Shown: piece by piece, positions 30,308 to 39,722 of the stretch
Layout: every line of letters starts with the position of its first letter
How positions within the stretch are numbered: the first letter of the stretch is position 1
The notes under the pieces: generated by a model
What the model saw: only the letters and a program-made list of their open reading frames with translations
What the model was told of the DNA's origin: nothing
Databases searched by the model: none
Program-made: the position numbers and the translations under genes
From: Xenorhabdus nematophila ATCC 19061
GTDB taxonomy: Bacteria; Pseudomonadota; Gammaproteobacteria; Enterobacterales; Enterobacteriaceae
Assembly: GCF_000252955.1 (NCBI RefSeq)
Contig: NC_014228.1
Coordinates: 1,378,005 to 1,442,004 of the forward strand
Direction: 5' to 3'
Length of the DNA stretch: 64,000 nucleotides

Positions 30308-31612
30308 TTATAACAGGGAATAAACAGCAGCAGAAATGGCAATACTTCCCATAATAACAACGAAGATGTTGCTTGCTTTGCCAGAATATTTGCGCATAGC
30401 CGGAATTTTGCTAATGGCGTACATTGGCATGATAAACAGGATCATGGCAATGACTGGTCCGCCCAATGTTTCAATGATATTCAGGATACCCGGGTTAAGA
30501 GTGGCAACCACCCAGGCACTCACTAACATAAAGAGGCTAGTGATACGATTCAGCGTTTTATGCTGAAGAGTCTTACCCTGAGTGCTCAGTGCCTTGTTCA
30601 CAATACCGTTGAAACCTTCACGGGCACCCAAATAGTGGCCCAGGAAAGATTTAGTGATTGCAATGAAAGCGATAAACGGAGCAACGTACTCAATAGTTGG
30701 TACACGGAAATGGTTAGCCAGATAAGACAGAATGGTGATGTTCTGTGCTTTTGCTTCTGCCAGATTTTCAGGTGACAGGCTCAGTACGCAACTGAAGACA
30801 AAGAACATGACAGTCAGAACCATCATGATATGAGCGTAAGCAAGAATGCGTGAACATTTTTTCTCTGCGTGCTCACCATACTCTTCACGTTTTGCCACTG
30901 CAAATGCAGAGATGATTGGAGAATGGTTAAAAGAGAAAACCATAACAGGAATTGCCAGCCACAGAGTAAACAGCAGGCCATTGCTGCTGGTGGAAGACAT
31001 TGCGCTGTCCAGAGACAAGGTATCAAAGATAGCGGTGTTCCAATGTGGGATCAGATACAGAGCCAATAGCATCAAAACAGTGACAAATGGGAATACCAAT
31101 ACGCTCATTGCCTTGACGATAGTCTGCTCGCCGAAGCGGATGATGCTCATCACGCCGAGCAGCAATACTAGTGCCAATAGTGCACGTGGTGGCGCATCCA
31201 TTTGCAGCTGATGAACAATGAAACTCTCTACCGTGTTGGTCAACGCAACGCTATAAACCAACAGAATAGGATAAATGGCAAAGAAGTAGAGGATGGTGAT
31301 CAGAAAACCTGCAACTTTACCAAAATGTTCTTCTACTACGCCGGTGATATCTTCGCCGCTGCTCTTACCAGACAAAACAAAACGACACATTCCACGATGA
31401 GCAAAAAAGGTCATGGGAAGAGCAAGTATTGCCATGATAATGAGTGGGACCAGACCACCAATACCTGCATTGATGGGAAGAAACAAAACACCGGCACCAA
31501 TTGCGGTGCCATATAACCCCAGCATCCATACAGTGTCTGATTTACGCCAGGTATTATAATCGCTTTTGCCGGAAGCAGTGGCTGCGATCGTGCCTGATTG
31601 AGATGTGTCCAT
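30308..31612 (-). CDS. sdaC: Serine/proton symporter SdaC
   Basis: 434-aa transporter of the hydroxy/aromatic amino acid permease family with about 11 membrane helices, very close to E. coli SdaC (MLGLYGTAIGAGVLFLPINAG near residues 30-50; IPVMVFSFNHSPIISAFAVAKREEYG; AITKSFLGHYLGAREGFNG). Imports L-serine with protons. The usual partner sdaB is not adjacent. It is preceded by a 1-kb AT-rich gap, which may carry long-range regulation; Lrp control is known for serine metabolism in E. coli but no site was verified here. Confidence 0.93.
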   Translation of the reverse strand: MDTSQSGTIAATASGKSDYNTWRKSDTVWMLGLYGTAIGAGVLFLPINAGIGGLVPLIIMAILALPMTFFAHRGMCRFVLSGKSSGEDITGVVEEHFGKVAGFLITILYFFAIYPILLVYSVALTNTVESFIVHQLQMDAPPRALLALVLLLGVMSIIRFGEQTIVKAMSVLVFPFVTVLMLLALYLIPHWNTAIFDTLSLDSAMSSTSSNGLLFTLWLAIPVMVFSFNHSPIISAFAVAKREEYGEHAEKKCSRILAYAHIMMVLTVMFFVFSCVLSLSPENLAEAKAQNITILSYLANHFRVPTIEYVAPFIAFIAITKSFLGHYLGAREGFNGIVNKALSTQGKTLQHKTLNRITSLFMLVSAWVVATLNPGILNIIETLGGPVIAMILFIMPMYAISKIPAMRKYSGKASNIFVVIMGSIAISAAVYSLL

Positions 31613-32640
31613 AAATATCTCCGAAATAACGCGATAAAAGTAAAATTTAAAGACTGCTAAACCCGCACATTCATTTAAATGCGCGAGTTGGATTTTTTAT
31701 ATGAATAATAAGTTGTCAGATATTGTGCTGTTGTTTATCTAAACGTTTTTCTTATTATATTAATAAGACGGCCAAAATATGTTCATTTAAAACAAAGGGG
31801 TGATGCCATTTTATACTGTATTTTTAATATCTAAATCAAAAAATTTAACCCCAGACTGTTAATAGGGGAAATATAGTTATTTTTAGTGAAATGTACCGTG
31901 ATCACTCTCGCAATTGCAAGATTTATATAGAAAAGAAAGTGTGTTATAAATTTTTACAAAATGTTAATTAAATATTAAATAAAATGAGCGTTAAAAGCTT
32001 AGCAATGATTTATCATTATTTTTATTTCAACTTTTTGGATTTATTTATACTTTTGTCTAATATTATTCATATGTTAATATTTTGACTTTTATGAAATTGG
32101 CGACGTGAAAAGTAGCGTGATAAATATCAATATTTTTATTTTAATGTCTTTGTGTATAATCCGACTGCTTATAACCAATTGATAATGATGTATATTTTAT
32201 TTTAACTTATTGATGTTCATGGAATGTTTTAACTAAAAAAGCTTTTATACTTATTGATTGCTTATTAATAAACACGTTAAATCTGAGCTATTGTTGTGCA
32301 TGAAATTCGCTCTGCCCCACTGCTTTTATAAAGGAATTATAATCATTTCAGAGCCATATAAGTTAAATATAACAGGTAGTGTTGTGCTGATATTTTTTTC
32401 ATCACTTAATGTAAATTAAATGTTAAAACCATTTTGGGTGAATAAAGCCGTAGATTTAACAAGGTTATATGACTTAAGATAAATTTAATCCAATTTCGGA
32501 ATATAAGACGTAAACTTTTATAAAAAACTGATTAGCTGTCTAGGGTTTTAGCGATATATTTACCACATCAATAGATTTCAAGTTGTAGCACAGGCATTGA
32601 AGCCACAACCTGAAAAATAAAGACATCTATTTGTATCGGG
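31613..32640. other. 1-kb AT-rich intergenic region
   Basis: No credible coding frame on either strand. The sequence is strongly AT-rich, with many short A/T runs typical of Lrp or H-NS binding DNA, and ends in the hairpin element at 32570-32631. It forms the upstream region of sdaC and the downstream region of ybjG. No sRNA with a good terminator was recognised. Confidence 0.5.
32570..32631. repeat. Nested palindromic element downstream of ybjG
   Basis: Inner arms TTCAAGTTGT (32577-32586) and ACAACCTGAA (32605-32614) pair with one wobble; outer arms AATAGAT (32570-32576) and ATCTATT (32625-32631) pair exactly. The layout resembles intergenic palindromic repeats of enterobacteria. Confidence 0.5.
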
Positions 32641-33261
32641 TTAATTTCTTATCCATCCTTTTCGGATAAAAAATGCACCACAGAATTGATAAAGTTGAAT
32701 AAGTTTACTTTGCAAATGCTGACCGTATAGATTCCAGCATATCTGGGAAAGTGCACACGCTAGTAAGCTGACTAAAAACGCCCCAATCATATCTATTGGC
32801 CAATGAATACCCACATAAATCCGGGACCAGGCAATTGCACAGGCAAGAACGATTAAACACAAACCTGACCACAGGCGGTGCCAGAAGAGAAAGGCTAATG
32901 CAAAAGTAAATACTGCTGTGCCGTGATTACTGGGAAAAGACTCTGTAGGGGCATGGTAGAGAAAATTATGACCAAATCCTTCAACAAAAGGTCGTGCATG
33001 AGGAACAACTACGCCAAGAGTGTATGACATTATTATCCCCAAAGTGAAAGCAATACAGGATTTACTGACGACAATGCGTTGAGATGTGATAGTTTCTTCT
33101 CTTCCCCAAAGCCAGCAAATGGCTAATGTGATAGGGTAAATAAATACGCAATACTTCGCGATAAAGACAGCGATCCAAATCATAGTTGATGATGAATCTG
33201 GCGTTGCATTGATAAAAGTAAACAAATCATGGTTAAGTTGTTCTAGCAAAGTAAACCTCAC
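32641..33261 (-). CDS. ybjG: Undecaprenyl-diphosphatase, PAP2 type (YbjG/BcrC)
   Basis: 206-aa integral membrane phosphatase that recycles undecaprenyl pyrophosphate to the monophosphate carrier lipid for peptidoglycan synthesis; overexpression of this family confers bacitracin resistance. PAP2 motifs: RPFVEGFGHN (C1 region), SFPSNHGTAVF (C2) and SRIYVGIHWPIDM (C3). About five or six membrane helices. Very similar to E. coli YbjG over its whole length. Confidence 0.92.
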   Translation of the reverse strand: MRFTLLEQLNHDLFTFINATPDSSSTMIWIAVFIAKYCVFIYPITLAICWLWGREETITSQRIVVSKSCIAFTLGIIMSYTLGVVVPHARPFVEGFGHNFLYHAPTESFPSNHGTAVFTFALAFLFWHRLWSGLCLIVLACAIAWSRIYVGIHWPIDMIGAFLVSLLACALSQICWNLYGQHLQSKLIQLYQFCGAFFIRKGWIRN

Positions 33262-33564
33262 AAGCGCGGTATTTACGTAAATATGATCAACCTATTTTAT
33301 CAATTCATTGTTAAAAATAGTATTTTATAATTCCAAAATGTAAAAATAGATTGTTTTATTTCATAATTTTATTTAACGATTGTTGATGTTGCATGAGTAA
33401 ATAATATAACAATGAGAATAACGAAAGATAGTTGCCGTTTCTTTCATCTCTCTATATAGAGAGAATAGCGCTATTTATCGGTATCTTAAGGTGGGTTGCT
33501 CCCTTGCTAGTGCGCTTCACTTTAACGTTATTGAATGCCTATCGTACGCCACGGAGTAAACAAC
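33262..33564. other. ybjG–rybB intergenic region
   Basis: No gene seen. A perfect 16-bp palindrome CTCTCTATATAGAGAG lies at 33448-33463 and could be a regulator site for ybjG, about 190 bp upstream of its start. The remainder is unremarkable AT-rich DNA. Confidence 0.4.
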
Positions 33565-33642
33565 AAAAAACCCGATAGCCTTTAACCAAAGTGGATGACT
33601 ACCGGGCTCCTCAAAATGGGGACATCAAAGAAAAGCAGTGGC
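33565..33642 (-). ncRNA. rybB: RybB small RNA
   Basis: The minus-strand transcript begins GCCACTGCTTTTCTTTGATG and continues with TCCCCATTTT, matching the recalled 5' seed of E. coli RybB essentially base for base. A GC stem (AGCCCGGTAG with CTATCGGGT) and T6 form the terminator. The length is 78 nt (E. coli about 79). RybB is an Hfq-dependent, sigma-E-induced RNA that represses outer-membrane porin mRNAs. The terminator stem sequence differs from E. coli while the seed is retained, as expected for a real orthologue. Confidence 0.92.
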
Positions 33643-33648
33643 AATAGT

Positions 33649-33677
33649 TAAGACTACGTGATGGTGGGAAAGTTCTC
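33649..33677 (-). promoter_or_regulatory. Sigma-E promoter of rybB
   Basis: On the minus strand GAACTTT (-35, 33675-33669) and TCTTA (-10, 33653-33649) are about 15-16 bp apart, and the transcript starts 6 bp after the -10. This agrees with the RpoE consensus. Confidence 0.82.
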
Positions 33678-33808
33678 ATCATCAAGAAAAAAGTACAAAA
33701 TTTTTTTCAGGAAGGTGAAATTGAAGGTTAGCTAGTATAGCTAAGATCACCGCTATCCAGTAGGAGAGATATGGTTTGGTTGGGTAGCGGTTTTTTTTTG
33801 ATTTATTC

Positions 33809-34078
33809 TTAATTATTTGTATATAGTTCCAGATGTTCTTTAGCATAAGCTTCAAAATCAGTGCAACCGCCAATATGTTTCTCATCAATGAAGATCTGAG
33901 GAACCGTTTCAACGGGTTTACCCACCGTTTTTGATAAATCGTCTTTGCTGATGCCTTCAGCCCAGATATCAACATAACGATAATCAAAGTCTTCTCTATT
34001 TGCTTTTAATTTTTCAGCCAGTTCTTTGGCTCGAACGCAATATGGGCAACCAGGGCGACCAAAAATGACAGTATACAT
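33809..34078 (-). CDS. grxA: Glutaredoxin 1
   Basis: 89-aa glutaredoxin, E. coli 85 aa. The redox motif CPYC sits in IFGRPGCPYCVRAKELAEKL, and the conserved VETVPQIFIDEKHIGG carries the cis-proline and glutathione-binding segment. Reduces disulfides, notably ribonucleotide reductase, using glutathione. The ATG at 34078 has GGAGTCTGT upstream; a start at 34105 would add nine residues absent from the family. Divergent from ybjC as in E. coli. Confidence 0.95.
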   Translation of the reverse strand: MYTVIFGRPGCPYCVRAKELAEKLKANREDFDYRYVDIWAEGISKDDLSKTVGKPVETVPQIFIDEKHIGGCTDFEAYAKEHLELYTNN

Positions 34079-34287
34079 ACAGACTCCTTTAATGGTAATG
34101 ATCATGAATTCATCAATTGCTATCGGGAATTACTATGCCTGTAAGCGAGGGCAAAAAAAAGCAGGAATTACCTTTTCTTGTCATTAGCCTTGCCGATAGA
34201 AAGGATGTAGGTATGGTATTCTTACTATACGATGGGCTTACGAGAGTAACGGGAGTCTATTTTTCAAAAGTGAGAATTGGTTAAAGC

Positions 34288-34598
34288 ATGAAAAAAGAAT
34301 CGTCAAAAGAGATGCGCTCATTGGCTGATATGCCTAAACTAGTTATCTTATTAGAGGCATTCGGAATGGGTTTATTGGCTCTGGTGTATCTGTCGACAAC
34401 TGATAGCATATTCTATCACCTTTATTAATGACGGCAGAAGCTCACATTGCTATGATCTTATTGGGTATTGGTTGTTTGATACCTGCGGCTATCCATATTA
34501 TCTGGCGTGCAGTCTATAATCTTTCCTTTCTGGGAATTGATCATAAGAAAGCAGAAAAAAATCATCAGATTGTTTCTGATGGCGAAAAAAACAAATAG
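34288..34598 (+). pseudogene. ybjC: ybjC, split by an apparent frameshift
   Basis: The first frame (34288-34428, 46 aa) covers the N-terminal helix of YbjC (MRSLADMPKLVILLEAFGMG). The second (34428-34598, 56 aa) covers the second helix (AMILLGIGCLIPAAIHIIW). They overlap as TAATG. Reading with a one-base shift near 34415-34425 restores one protein of about 100 aa aligned to E. coli YbjC (SDSLSL… versus TDSIFY…). It may be a real mutation, a sequence error, or two coupled halves. Function of the DUF1418 family is unknown. The nfsA and rimK genes that follow in E. coli are absent. Confidence 0.7.
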
Positions 34599-34680
34599 GT
34601 TAATTATTGGTCATGCTGCGGAGTAGGTGTGTTTTCCCCCGGTAGCATGTGTAACTTTCTGGTCATATGAGGTTAATTCG

Positions 34681-35199
34681 ATGGATTCTATGGTTATTCC
34701 CGATATGTCAATATTGCGTACATGGCTTGAACGGCTCAAAATCTCTTACTTTGAGAATGATTCATGTTCAGTCTTGCATTTGCCTCATATGCAGAATATT
34801 GATGGTTTATTTGATGCTAAGCTCGATTTTTTGGGTGATGTTGTATTGTTTTCTGCTCTGGCAGAAGTTAGACCAACTGCGATAATTCCATTAGTTGCCA
34901 ATTTAAGCCAGATTAATGCCAGTTCTCTCACTGTTAAGGCATTTCTTGATATTCAGGACGAGAATTTACCTAAGTTGGTTGTTTGTCAGGCATTTCCTGT
35001 TGCAGCAGGCATGACTTTCAGACAGTTTTCTCATTTTATGCAACAAGGTGAAGAACAAATTGCTAATGTGATTTTTGAAATTCACAGCAATAACCTTCTC
35101 TATGTCAATCATGACATGGAAAATGAGATGGAAGTCGAAATCGAAGTCGAAGATGAAGAATCATTGTCAACGACAACATCAACATTTACCTTGCACTAA
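34681..35199 (+). CDS. ybjN: YbjN-family protein
   Basis: 172 aa, E. coli YbjN 158 aa. Strong match over residues 5-150 ([57 protein letters not shown]). It belongs to the YbjN/sensory-transduction regulator superfamily, whose fold resembles type III secretion chaperones. In E. coli it affects motility, biofilm and stress phenotypes; mechanism unknown. The C-terminal tail is extended by an acidic stretch ([14 protein letters not shown]). Start chosen at ATG 34681 to match the family. Confidence 0.88.
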   Translation: MDSMVIPDMSILRTWLERLKISYFENDSCSVLHLPHMQNIDGLFDAKLDFLGDVVLFSALAEVRPTAIIPLVANLSQINASSLTVKAFLDIQDENLPKLVVCQAFPVAAGMTFRQFSHFMQQGEEQIANVIFEIHSNNLLYVNHDMENEMEVEIEVEDEESLSTTTSTFTLH

Positions 35200-35222
35200 T
35201 ATTTTTAATACGGTTTTTTACA

Positions 35223-36350
35223 ATGCAATGTGTGCAGTATACTGCGGGGCATTGTCACTCCTGCCAGTGGCTCGATAAGTCCTATTCACATCAATTATCT
35301 GATAAACAAAAACATTTAAAACAACTTTTACAGGAAACATCAGTAACACACTGGTTATCACCAGTAATGAGCAAGACGAGCGGATTTCGTAATAAAGCCA
35401 AGATGGTTGTGAATGGCAGTGTTGAGCGTCCTCTACTCGGTATGCTGCATCGTGATGGTAGAACGGTAGATCTTTGTGATTGTCCGTTGTATCCACAACA
35501 CTTCCAGGCAGTTTTTGAAGTAATAAAAGTGTTTATTGCTAAAGCTGGTTTGGTTCCGTACAACGTAGAACGTAGGAAGGGGGAACTGAAGTATATTCTT
35601 CTGACAGAAAGTCGTGCCAACAACGAAATGATGTTGCGGTTCGTTTTGCGTTCAGAAACAAAATTAGCTCAGTTAGAGCGGGTACTGCCGTGGTTGCAGG
35701 AACAATTACCGCAATTGACAGTGATTTCCGCTAATATCCAGCCGACTCATATGGCAATACTGGAAGGTGAAAAAGAAATTATTTTCACTGGCCAGACAAT
35801 GTTAAAGGAAACTTTTAACGGTATCCCATTGTATATTCGTCCGCGTAGTTTTTTCCAGACTAACCCAGATATAGCCTCAGAACTGTATGCAACAGCGGGG
35901 CGTTGGGTTAGAGAATTGAATATCAGCAGCATGTGGGATCTGTTTTGTGGTGCGGGTGGCTTTGGTCTGCATTGTGCGGATAAAGAGACTAAGTTAACGG
36001 GGATTGAGATTAGTGCAGAGGCTATTGATTGCGCTAAAAGTTCAGCCAAAAGTCTGGGGCTGAAATCAGTGGAGTTTCAGGCGTTGGATTCTACTCATTT
36101 TGCCCTTGAGAAAGCAAAAATACCAGAGTTGGTATTGGTTAATCCTCCCCGCAGAGGTATTGGTAAAGAACTTTGTGAATATCTTAGCCGGATGGCACCT
36201 AAGTTTGTGCTTTATTCAAGTTGTAACGCTGAAACGATGGCAAAAGATATTGCTATGCTCAAGCAATATCGAATAGAAAAAGTGCAATTATTCGATATGT
36301 TTCCTCATACAGAACATTATGAAACATTGGCATTATTGATCCTTGATTGA
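35223..36350 (+). CDS. rlmC: 23S rRNA (uracil-747-C5)-methyltransferase
   Basis: 375 aa, the E. coli length. Iron-sulfur ligands C3, C11, C14 and the Cys in LCDCPLYP form the 4Fe-4S cluster of the RlmC/RlmD/TrmA group. AdoMet motif [21 protein letters not shown], and the nucleophile Cys in [14 protein letters not shown] are intact. The ATG lies 24 bp after ybjN, giving the same order as near the art genes in E. coli (rlmC next to artM). Confidence 0.95.
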   Translation: MQCVQYTAGHCHSCQWLDKSYSHQLSDKQKHLKQLLQETSVTHWLSPVMSKTSGFRNKAKMVVNGSVERPLLGMLHRDGRTVDLCDCPLYPQHFQAVFEVIKVFIAKAGLVPYNVERRKGELKYILLTESRANNEMMLRFVLRSETKLAQLERVLPWLQEQLPQLTVISANIQPTHMAILEGEKEIIFTGQTMLKETFNGIPLYIRPRSFFQTNPDIASELYATAGRWVRELNISSMWDLFCGAGGFGLHCADKETKLTGIEISAEAIDCAKSSAKSLGLKSVEFQALDSTHFALEKAKIPELVLVNPPRRGIGKELCEYLSRMAPKFVLYSSCNAETMAKDIAMLKQYRIEKVQLFDMFPHTEHYETLALLILD

Positions 36351-36368
36351 GTTAGCTGGCTAATTTTT

Positions 36369-36411
36369 TGTCGTATCCGGTAATAACGCATTATTATCAC
36401 TGGATACGACA
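36369..36411. terminator. Hairpin between convergent rlmC and artM
   Basis: TGTCGTATCC and GGATACGACA pair exactly, with further pairing inside. Preceded by T6 on the plus strand. It probably ends both transcripts, though neither side shows a strong U-tract after the stem. Confidence 0.55.
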
Positions 36412-36434
36412 GAACATATCTCGCCGAAATATAA

Positions 36435-37103
36435 TTAATTTCGATGTTCAAATGATAAGGCTCGCTGCTCAAGCATACGCATGAGCAAGGTCAGAAGACC
36501 ATTAATGCAAAGATAAATAATCCCAGCGGCAACAAATACAGTGACATCGTAGCTACGCCCGAATTGAAGTTGGCTGTATCCCATGATATCCAATAAGGTG
36601 ATGGTACTGGCAAGGGAAGTGCTTTTAAATATCAGGATGACCTCATTCGAATAGGAAGAGAGTGCCCTCTTGAAAGCATAAGGTAACAAAATGCGCATAG
36701 AGTGAATCTTAGACATACCAAGGGCCTGACAAGATTGCCATTGTCCTGCTGGAATTGCTTTAACTGCGCCATAAAATAACTGAGTCGAGTAGGCTGCACT
36801 ATTCAATGCCAGAGTAACCATTGCACAGAGCCAAGGTTCTGATATGAGTTGCCATAACCACGGATATTCTTTGATTGACGGAAATTGCCCCGGGCCGTAA
36901 TAAATGAGGAAAAACTGAACGAGGAGAGGAGTTCCGGTAAATAACGTGATATAACCTTTTACCAATTGGGAAACTACGGGTAGTTTTATTGTCAGAATCA
37001 TGGTCAAAACAACCGACAATATGAATGCTGTCAGTAGTGCCGTGAACGTCAGACTGAGGCTGGTTTGCAATCCTGGTAAAATATCCCTGATATATTCAAA
37101 CAT
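36435..37103 (-). CDS. artM: Arginine ABC transporter permease ArtM
   Basis: 222-aa membrane component of the ArtPIQM arginine importer (His/Glu/Gln/Arg family). The ABC-interacting EAA loop is around AIPAGQWQSCQALGMSKIHSM. About five membrane helices. Overlaps the artQ stop by one base (TAATG), indicating coupling. Confidence 0.95.
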   Translation of the reverse strand: MFEYIRDILPGLQTSLSLTFTALLTAFILSVVLTMILTIKLPVVSQLVKGYITLFTGTPLLVQFFLIYYGPGQFPSIKEYPWLWQLISEPWLCAMVTLALNSAAYSTQLFYGAVKAIPAGQWQSCQALGMSKIHSMRILLPYAFKRALSSYSNEVILIFKSTSLASTITLLDIMGYSQLQFGRSYDVTVFVAAGIIYLCINGLLTLLMRMLEQRALSFEHRN

Positions 37104-37819
37104 TATGAAATACTCCGTTCAAAACGTGTGGCGCGCATTTCAAGCCGTCTGAGAATGAATTGACTTATCAGTGTAATTGCCAAATAGATAGCGGCAACGG
37201 TGACATACCATGTGAAAGGTTCCTGTGTGCGGGTTGCGATACTTTTTGTTTGTAGCATCAAATCATTCACACTGATCAATGAAACTAAAGCTGTGTCTTT
37301 CAGCAAAACTAACCATTGGTTACCCAGCCCGGGCAAAGCATGACGCCACATTTGTGGCATGACCAGACGAAAAAAGATGCGGCTTTGACTTAATCCTAAT
37401 GCCTGGCCCGCTTCCCATTGCCCAATTGGCACTGCTTTCAAAGCGCCCCTCAATGTTTGTGAAGCATAAGCAGAATAGAGAAGTGAAAGAGCAATGACGC
37501 CACAAAGGAATGGACTGACATCAAAGCTGTTAATGTCCATCTGTACTTTAAACTGCCAGACGATAAGATTAACTTCGAAACCTTCTGACAGTGTTATAAG
37601 AAACTGCGAGCTTCCAAAATAGATAAAGAGAACGACTAAAATTTCAGGTAGCCCGCGGATCAATGTAACCCAACAGGAGCCTAAAAAAGCGATCGGTTTC
37701 CAGCGAGCGGATTCCCATGCGGCAAAAAGCATTGCCAGAACCAGGCCAACCACAAGCGAGGAGATAGCAAGGCCGACGGTAACACCGGCGGCGCCAATTA
37801 AAGATTGAAGTTCACTCAT
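37103..37819 (-). CDS. artQ: Arginine ABC transporter permease ArtQ
   Basis: 238 aa, paired with ArtM to form the membrane pore. The EAA loop is [20 protein letters not shown]; helices span about 15-40, 55-75, 95-120, 155-180 and 205-225. Eleven bp downstream of the substrate-binding protein gene. Confidence 0.95.
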   Translation of the reverse strand: MSELQSLIGAAGVTVGLAISSLVVGLVLAMLFAAWESARWKPIAFLGSCWVTLIRGLPEILVVLFIYFGSSQFLITLSEGFEVNLIVWQFKVQMDINSFDVSPFLCGVIALSLLYSAYASQTLRGALKAVPIGQWEAGQALGLSQSRIFFRLVMPQMWRHALPGLGNQWLVLLKDTALVSLISVNDLMLQTKSIATRTQEPFTWYVTVAAIYLAITLISQFILRRLEMRATRFERSIS

Positions 37820-37830
37820 TGGGACTCAGT

Positions 37831-38568
37831 TTATTGTTCAAACCATTTTTTATAGAGGGTGTCATAAGAGCCATCTTGTTTAATTTCAGCGAGTGCTTTG
37901 TTTAGTTTGTTCAGTAATTCGGTATTGCCTTTCCGAACGGCAATGCCTAAACCTGTACCAAAATAATTTTTGTCTGTCACCTTATTGCCAATGGTAACCA
38001 ATTCTTTATTCTTTCTCAGCCATTCGTGGACAACCGCAGTATCGCCAAACACAGCATCAATACGACCATTTTTCAGATCAAGAATTGCATTCTGATAGCT
38101 GTCATAAGGCACGGTTTTGATTTCTTTATGTTGTTCCATCAAATATTTCTGATGTGTAGTACCGTTTTGGATTCCTATTTGTTTATTTTTCAGATCAGCA
38201 ATATTCGAGAATTTTCCTTTGATAGCAATGAAAATGGCAGAGTTATCATAATAAGTGTGGGTGAAATCAACTTGTTTCTGGCGCTCGGGTGTAATATCAA
38301 TGCCTGCCATCAGAGCATCAAAACGGCGGAACTTGAGACTGGGAATGAGGCTGTCAAACGCTTGATTGGTGAATGTACATTCTGAGTTGATTTTTTCACA
38401 TATGGCGTTTGTTAAGTCAATATCAAATCCCTGAATTTTATTGTTTGTATCAATAAATTCAAAAGGAGGATAGGTTGCCTCTGTTGCAAAGCGGAGAGTG
38501 GTTTTTTCTGCGGCGGTTGCTGATAGTGCCATTACACTCAATAAGGCTGTAAATAATAATTTTTTCAT
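37831..38568 (-). CDS. artI: Arginine-binding periplasmic protein
   Basis: 245-aa solute-binding protein (SBP_bac_3). Signal peptide MKKLLFTALLSVMALSATAA with cleavage before EKTTLRF. The FDIDLTNAICEKINSECTF and GTTHQKYL regions are typical of ArtI/ArtJ. ATG 38568 is preferred over 38574 because AGGA lies 7 nt upstream of the former and abuts the latter. E. coli has two paralogues (artI, artJ); only one is seen here, and the assignment as artI rests on operon position. Confidence 0.92.
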   Translation of the reverse strand: MKKLLFTALLSVMALSATAAEKTTLRFATEATYPPFEFIDTNNKIQGFDIDLTNAICEKINSECTFTNQAFDSLIPSLKFRRFDALMAGIDITPERQKQVDFTHTYYDNSAIFIAIKGKFSNIADLKNKQIGIQNGTTHQKYLMEQHKEIKTVPYDSYQNAILDLKNGRIDAVFGDTAVVHEWLRKNKELVTIGNKVTDKNYFGTGLGIAVRKGNTELLNKLNKALAEIKQDGSYDTLYKKWFEQ

Positions 38569-38669
38569 AACCATATCCTGTCGTTTTTGAGTATTTTGGT
38601 TGATAAAGACTTTGGTGTTTGTTTTATCTTCATTTATCGATATAGCAGACTCAGTATGATAATGATATA

Positions 38670-39398
38670 TCAGTGTGATAGGTAATGAGCAAAGGCTTCT
38701 GTTTGAGGTTGTGTAAAACGAAGCGCGTCACCTTTTTCAATAATGCGCCCTTGTTCCATATACACAACTTGGCTTGCTGTTTTGCGAGCCAGCTCCACTT
38801 CATGAGTTACGATAACTTGGGTGATACCGGTTTCTGCCAGCTCTTTGATAATATCAACAATCTGAGAGGTAATTTCGGGATCAAGCGCAGCAGTCGGTTC
38901 ATCAAACAACAGAATTTGAGGTTCCATCATCAAAGCCCGTGCAATAGCGACGCGTTGTTGTTGCCCACCAGAAAGATGCAATGGGAAACGGTCAGCATAT
39001 TTATCCAAACGAAGTCGGGAAAGCAGTTTCATCGCCTTTTCCCGTGCCTGTTGTTTAGGTTGCTTCAATACCCGACAGGGAGCTTCAATCAAATTATCTA
39101 TCACGGTGAAATGCGGCCATAGATTGTATTGTTGAAAGACCATGCCGACTTTTTGCCGCAATGCCAGAATTTCTCTATGGTTTGGTTGTTGTCTGAAATC
39201 AAACTGGTGTGTTGCCACATTGAGCTGCCCAGAACGAGGCATTTCCAGTAGATTCAAGACGCGTAATAAAGAACTTTTCCCTGCGCCACTTGGCCCCAGC
39301 AGTACCACAGTTTCCCCTGATGTACATTCAAAATTGATATCGAACAGAGCCTGATGTGTACTATAGAAACAATTTATGTTTTTTAATTGAATGCTCAT
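38670..39398 (-). CDS. artP: Arginine ABC transporter ATPase ArtP
   Basis: 242 aa, the E. coli length. Walker [10 protein letters not shown]-loop in [11 protein letters not shown], signature [15 protein letters not shown], Walker [13 protein letters not shown] and the H-switch IVTHE are all present. First gene of the operon. ATG 39398 is chosen; the open frame extends to 39485 without family similarity. Confidence 0.96.
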   Translation of the reverse strand: MSIQLKNINCFYSTHQALFDINFECTSGETVVLLGPSGAGKSSLLRVLNLLEMPRSGQLNVATHQFDFRQQPNHREILALRQKVGMVFQQYNLWPHFTVIDNLIEAPCRVLKQPKQQAREKAMKLLSRLRLDKYADRFPLHLSGGQQQRVAIARALMMEPQILLFDEPTAALDPEITSQIVDIIKELAETGITQVIVTHEVELARKTASQVVYMEQGRIIEKGDALRFTQPQTEAFAHYLSH

Positions 39399-39450
39399 GC
39401 GAATAATGTGAATAGTTAGTTTGTTGGATATTAATCTTATGGGAATAACT

Positions 39451-39468
39451 ATGCAATAATATCTGCAT
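39451..39468. promoter_or_regulatory. Possible ArgR (ARG) box upstream of artP
   Basis: ATGCAATAATATCTGCAT is an 18-bp dyad with ATGCA/TGCAT arms, the size and spacing of ARG boxes. It lies 53 bp upstream of artP, where arginine repression would be expected. Confidence 0.4.
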
Positions 39469-39647
39469 AAAATTGTTATTTTCATTAGATAAGTGGTTTA
39501 ACTAATCAAGTTACAGGTGTTTTTTTAGCACATTGTTTATTCTTTTATTAGTGAATAAGGTTGATTTTCATACTAAAAGGGTTTCTTTTAGTCAGTTAAT
39601 AGTAATTGTCTTTTAAGATGCGATTTTTTTGATTACGTTGATTCATT

Positions 39648-39673
39648 CCGTCACATAGTTATCTATGTGACGG
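39648..39673. repeat. Perfect hairpin CCGTCACATAG/CTATGTGACGG
   Basis: 11-bp arms, 4-nt loop, about 50 bp beyond the lysO stop. No U-tract. The CGTCACA…TGTGACG ends recur in the hairpin at 41258-41294. Confidence 0.6.
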
Positions 39674-39722
39674 GGGAATTGTTGAAATCTATCAGGTAAA
39701 TATGCCAAACCTACATTATCTG

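Larger units (their letters stand above)
39399..39722. other. artP–lysO intergenic region
   Basis: 324 bp with no gene. It contains the possible ARG box (39451-39468) upstream of artP and the CGTCACA hairpin (39648-39673) after lysO. Confidence 0.5.

Noticed and set aside
32641..33987. 101-aa minus-strand frame 33682-33987
   Set aside because: It overlaps grxA out of frame and the rybB promoter; composition is that of a shadow frame.
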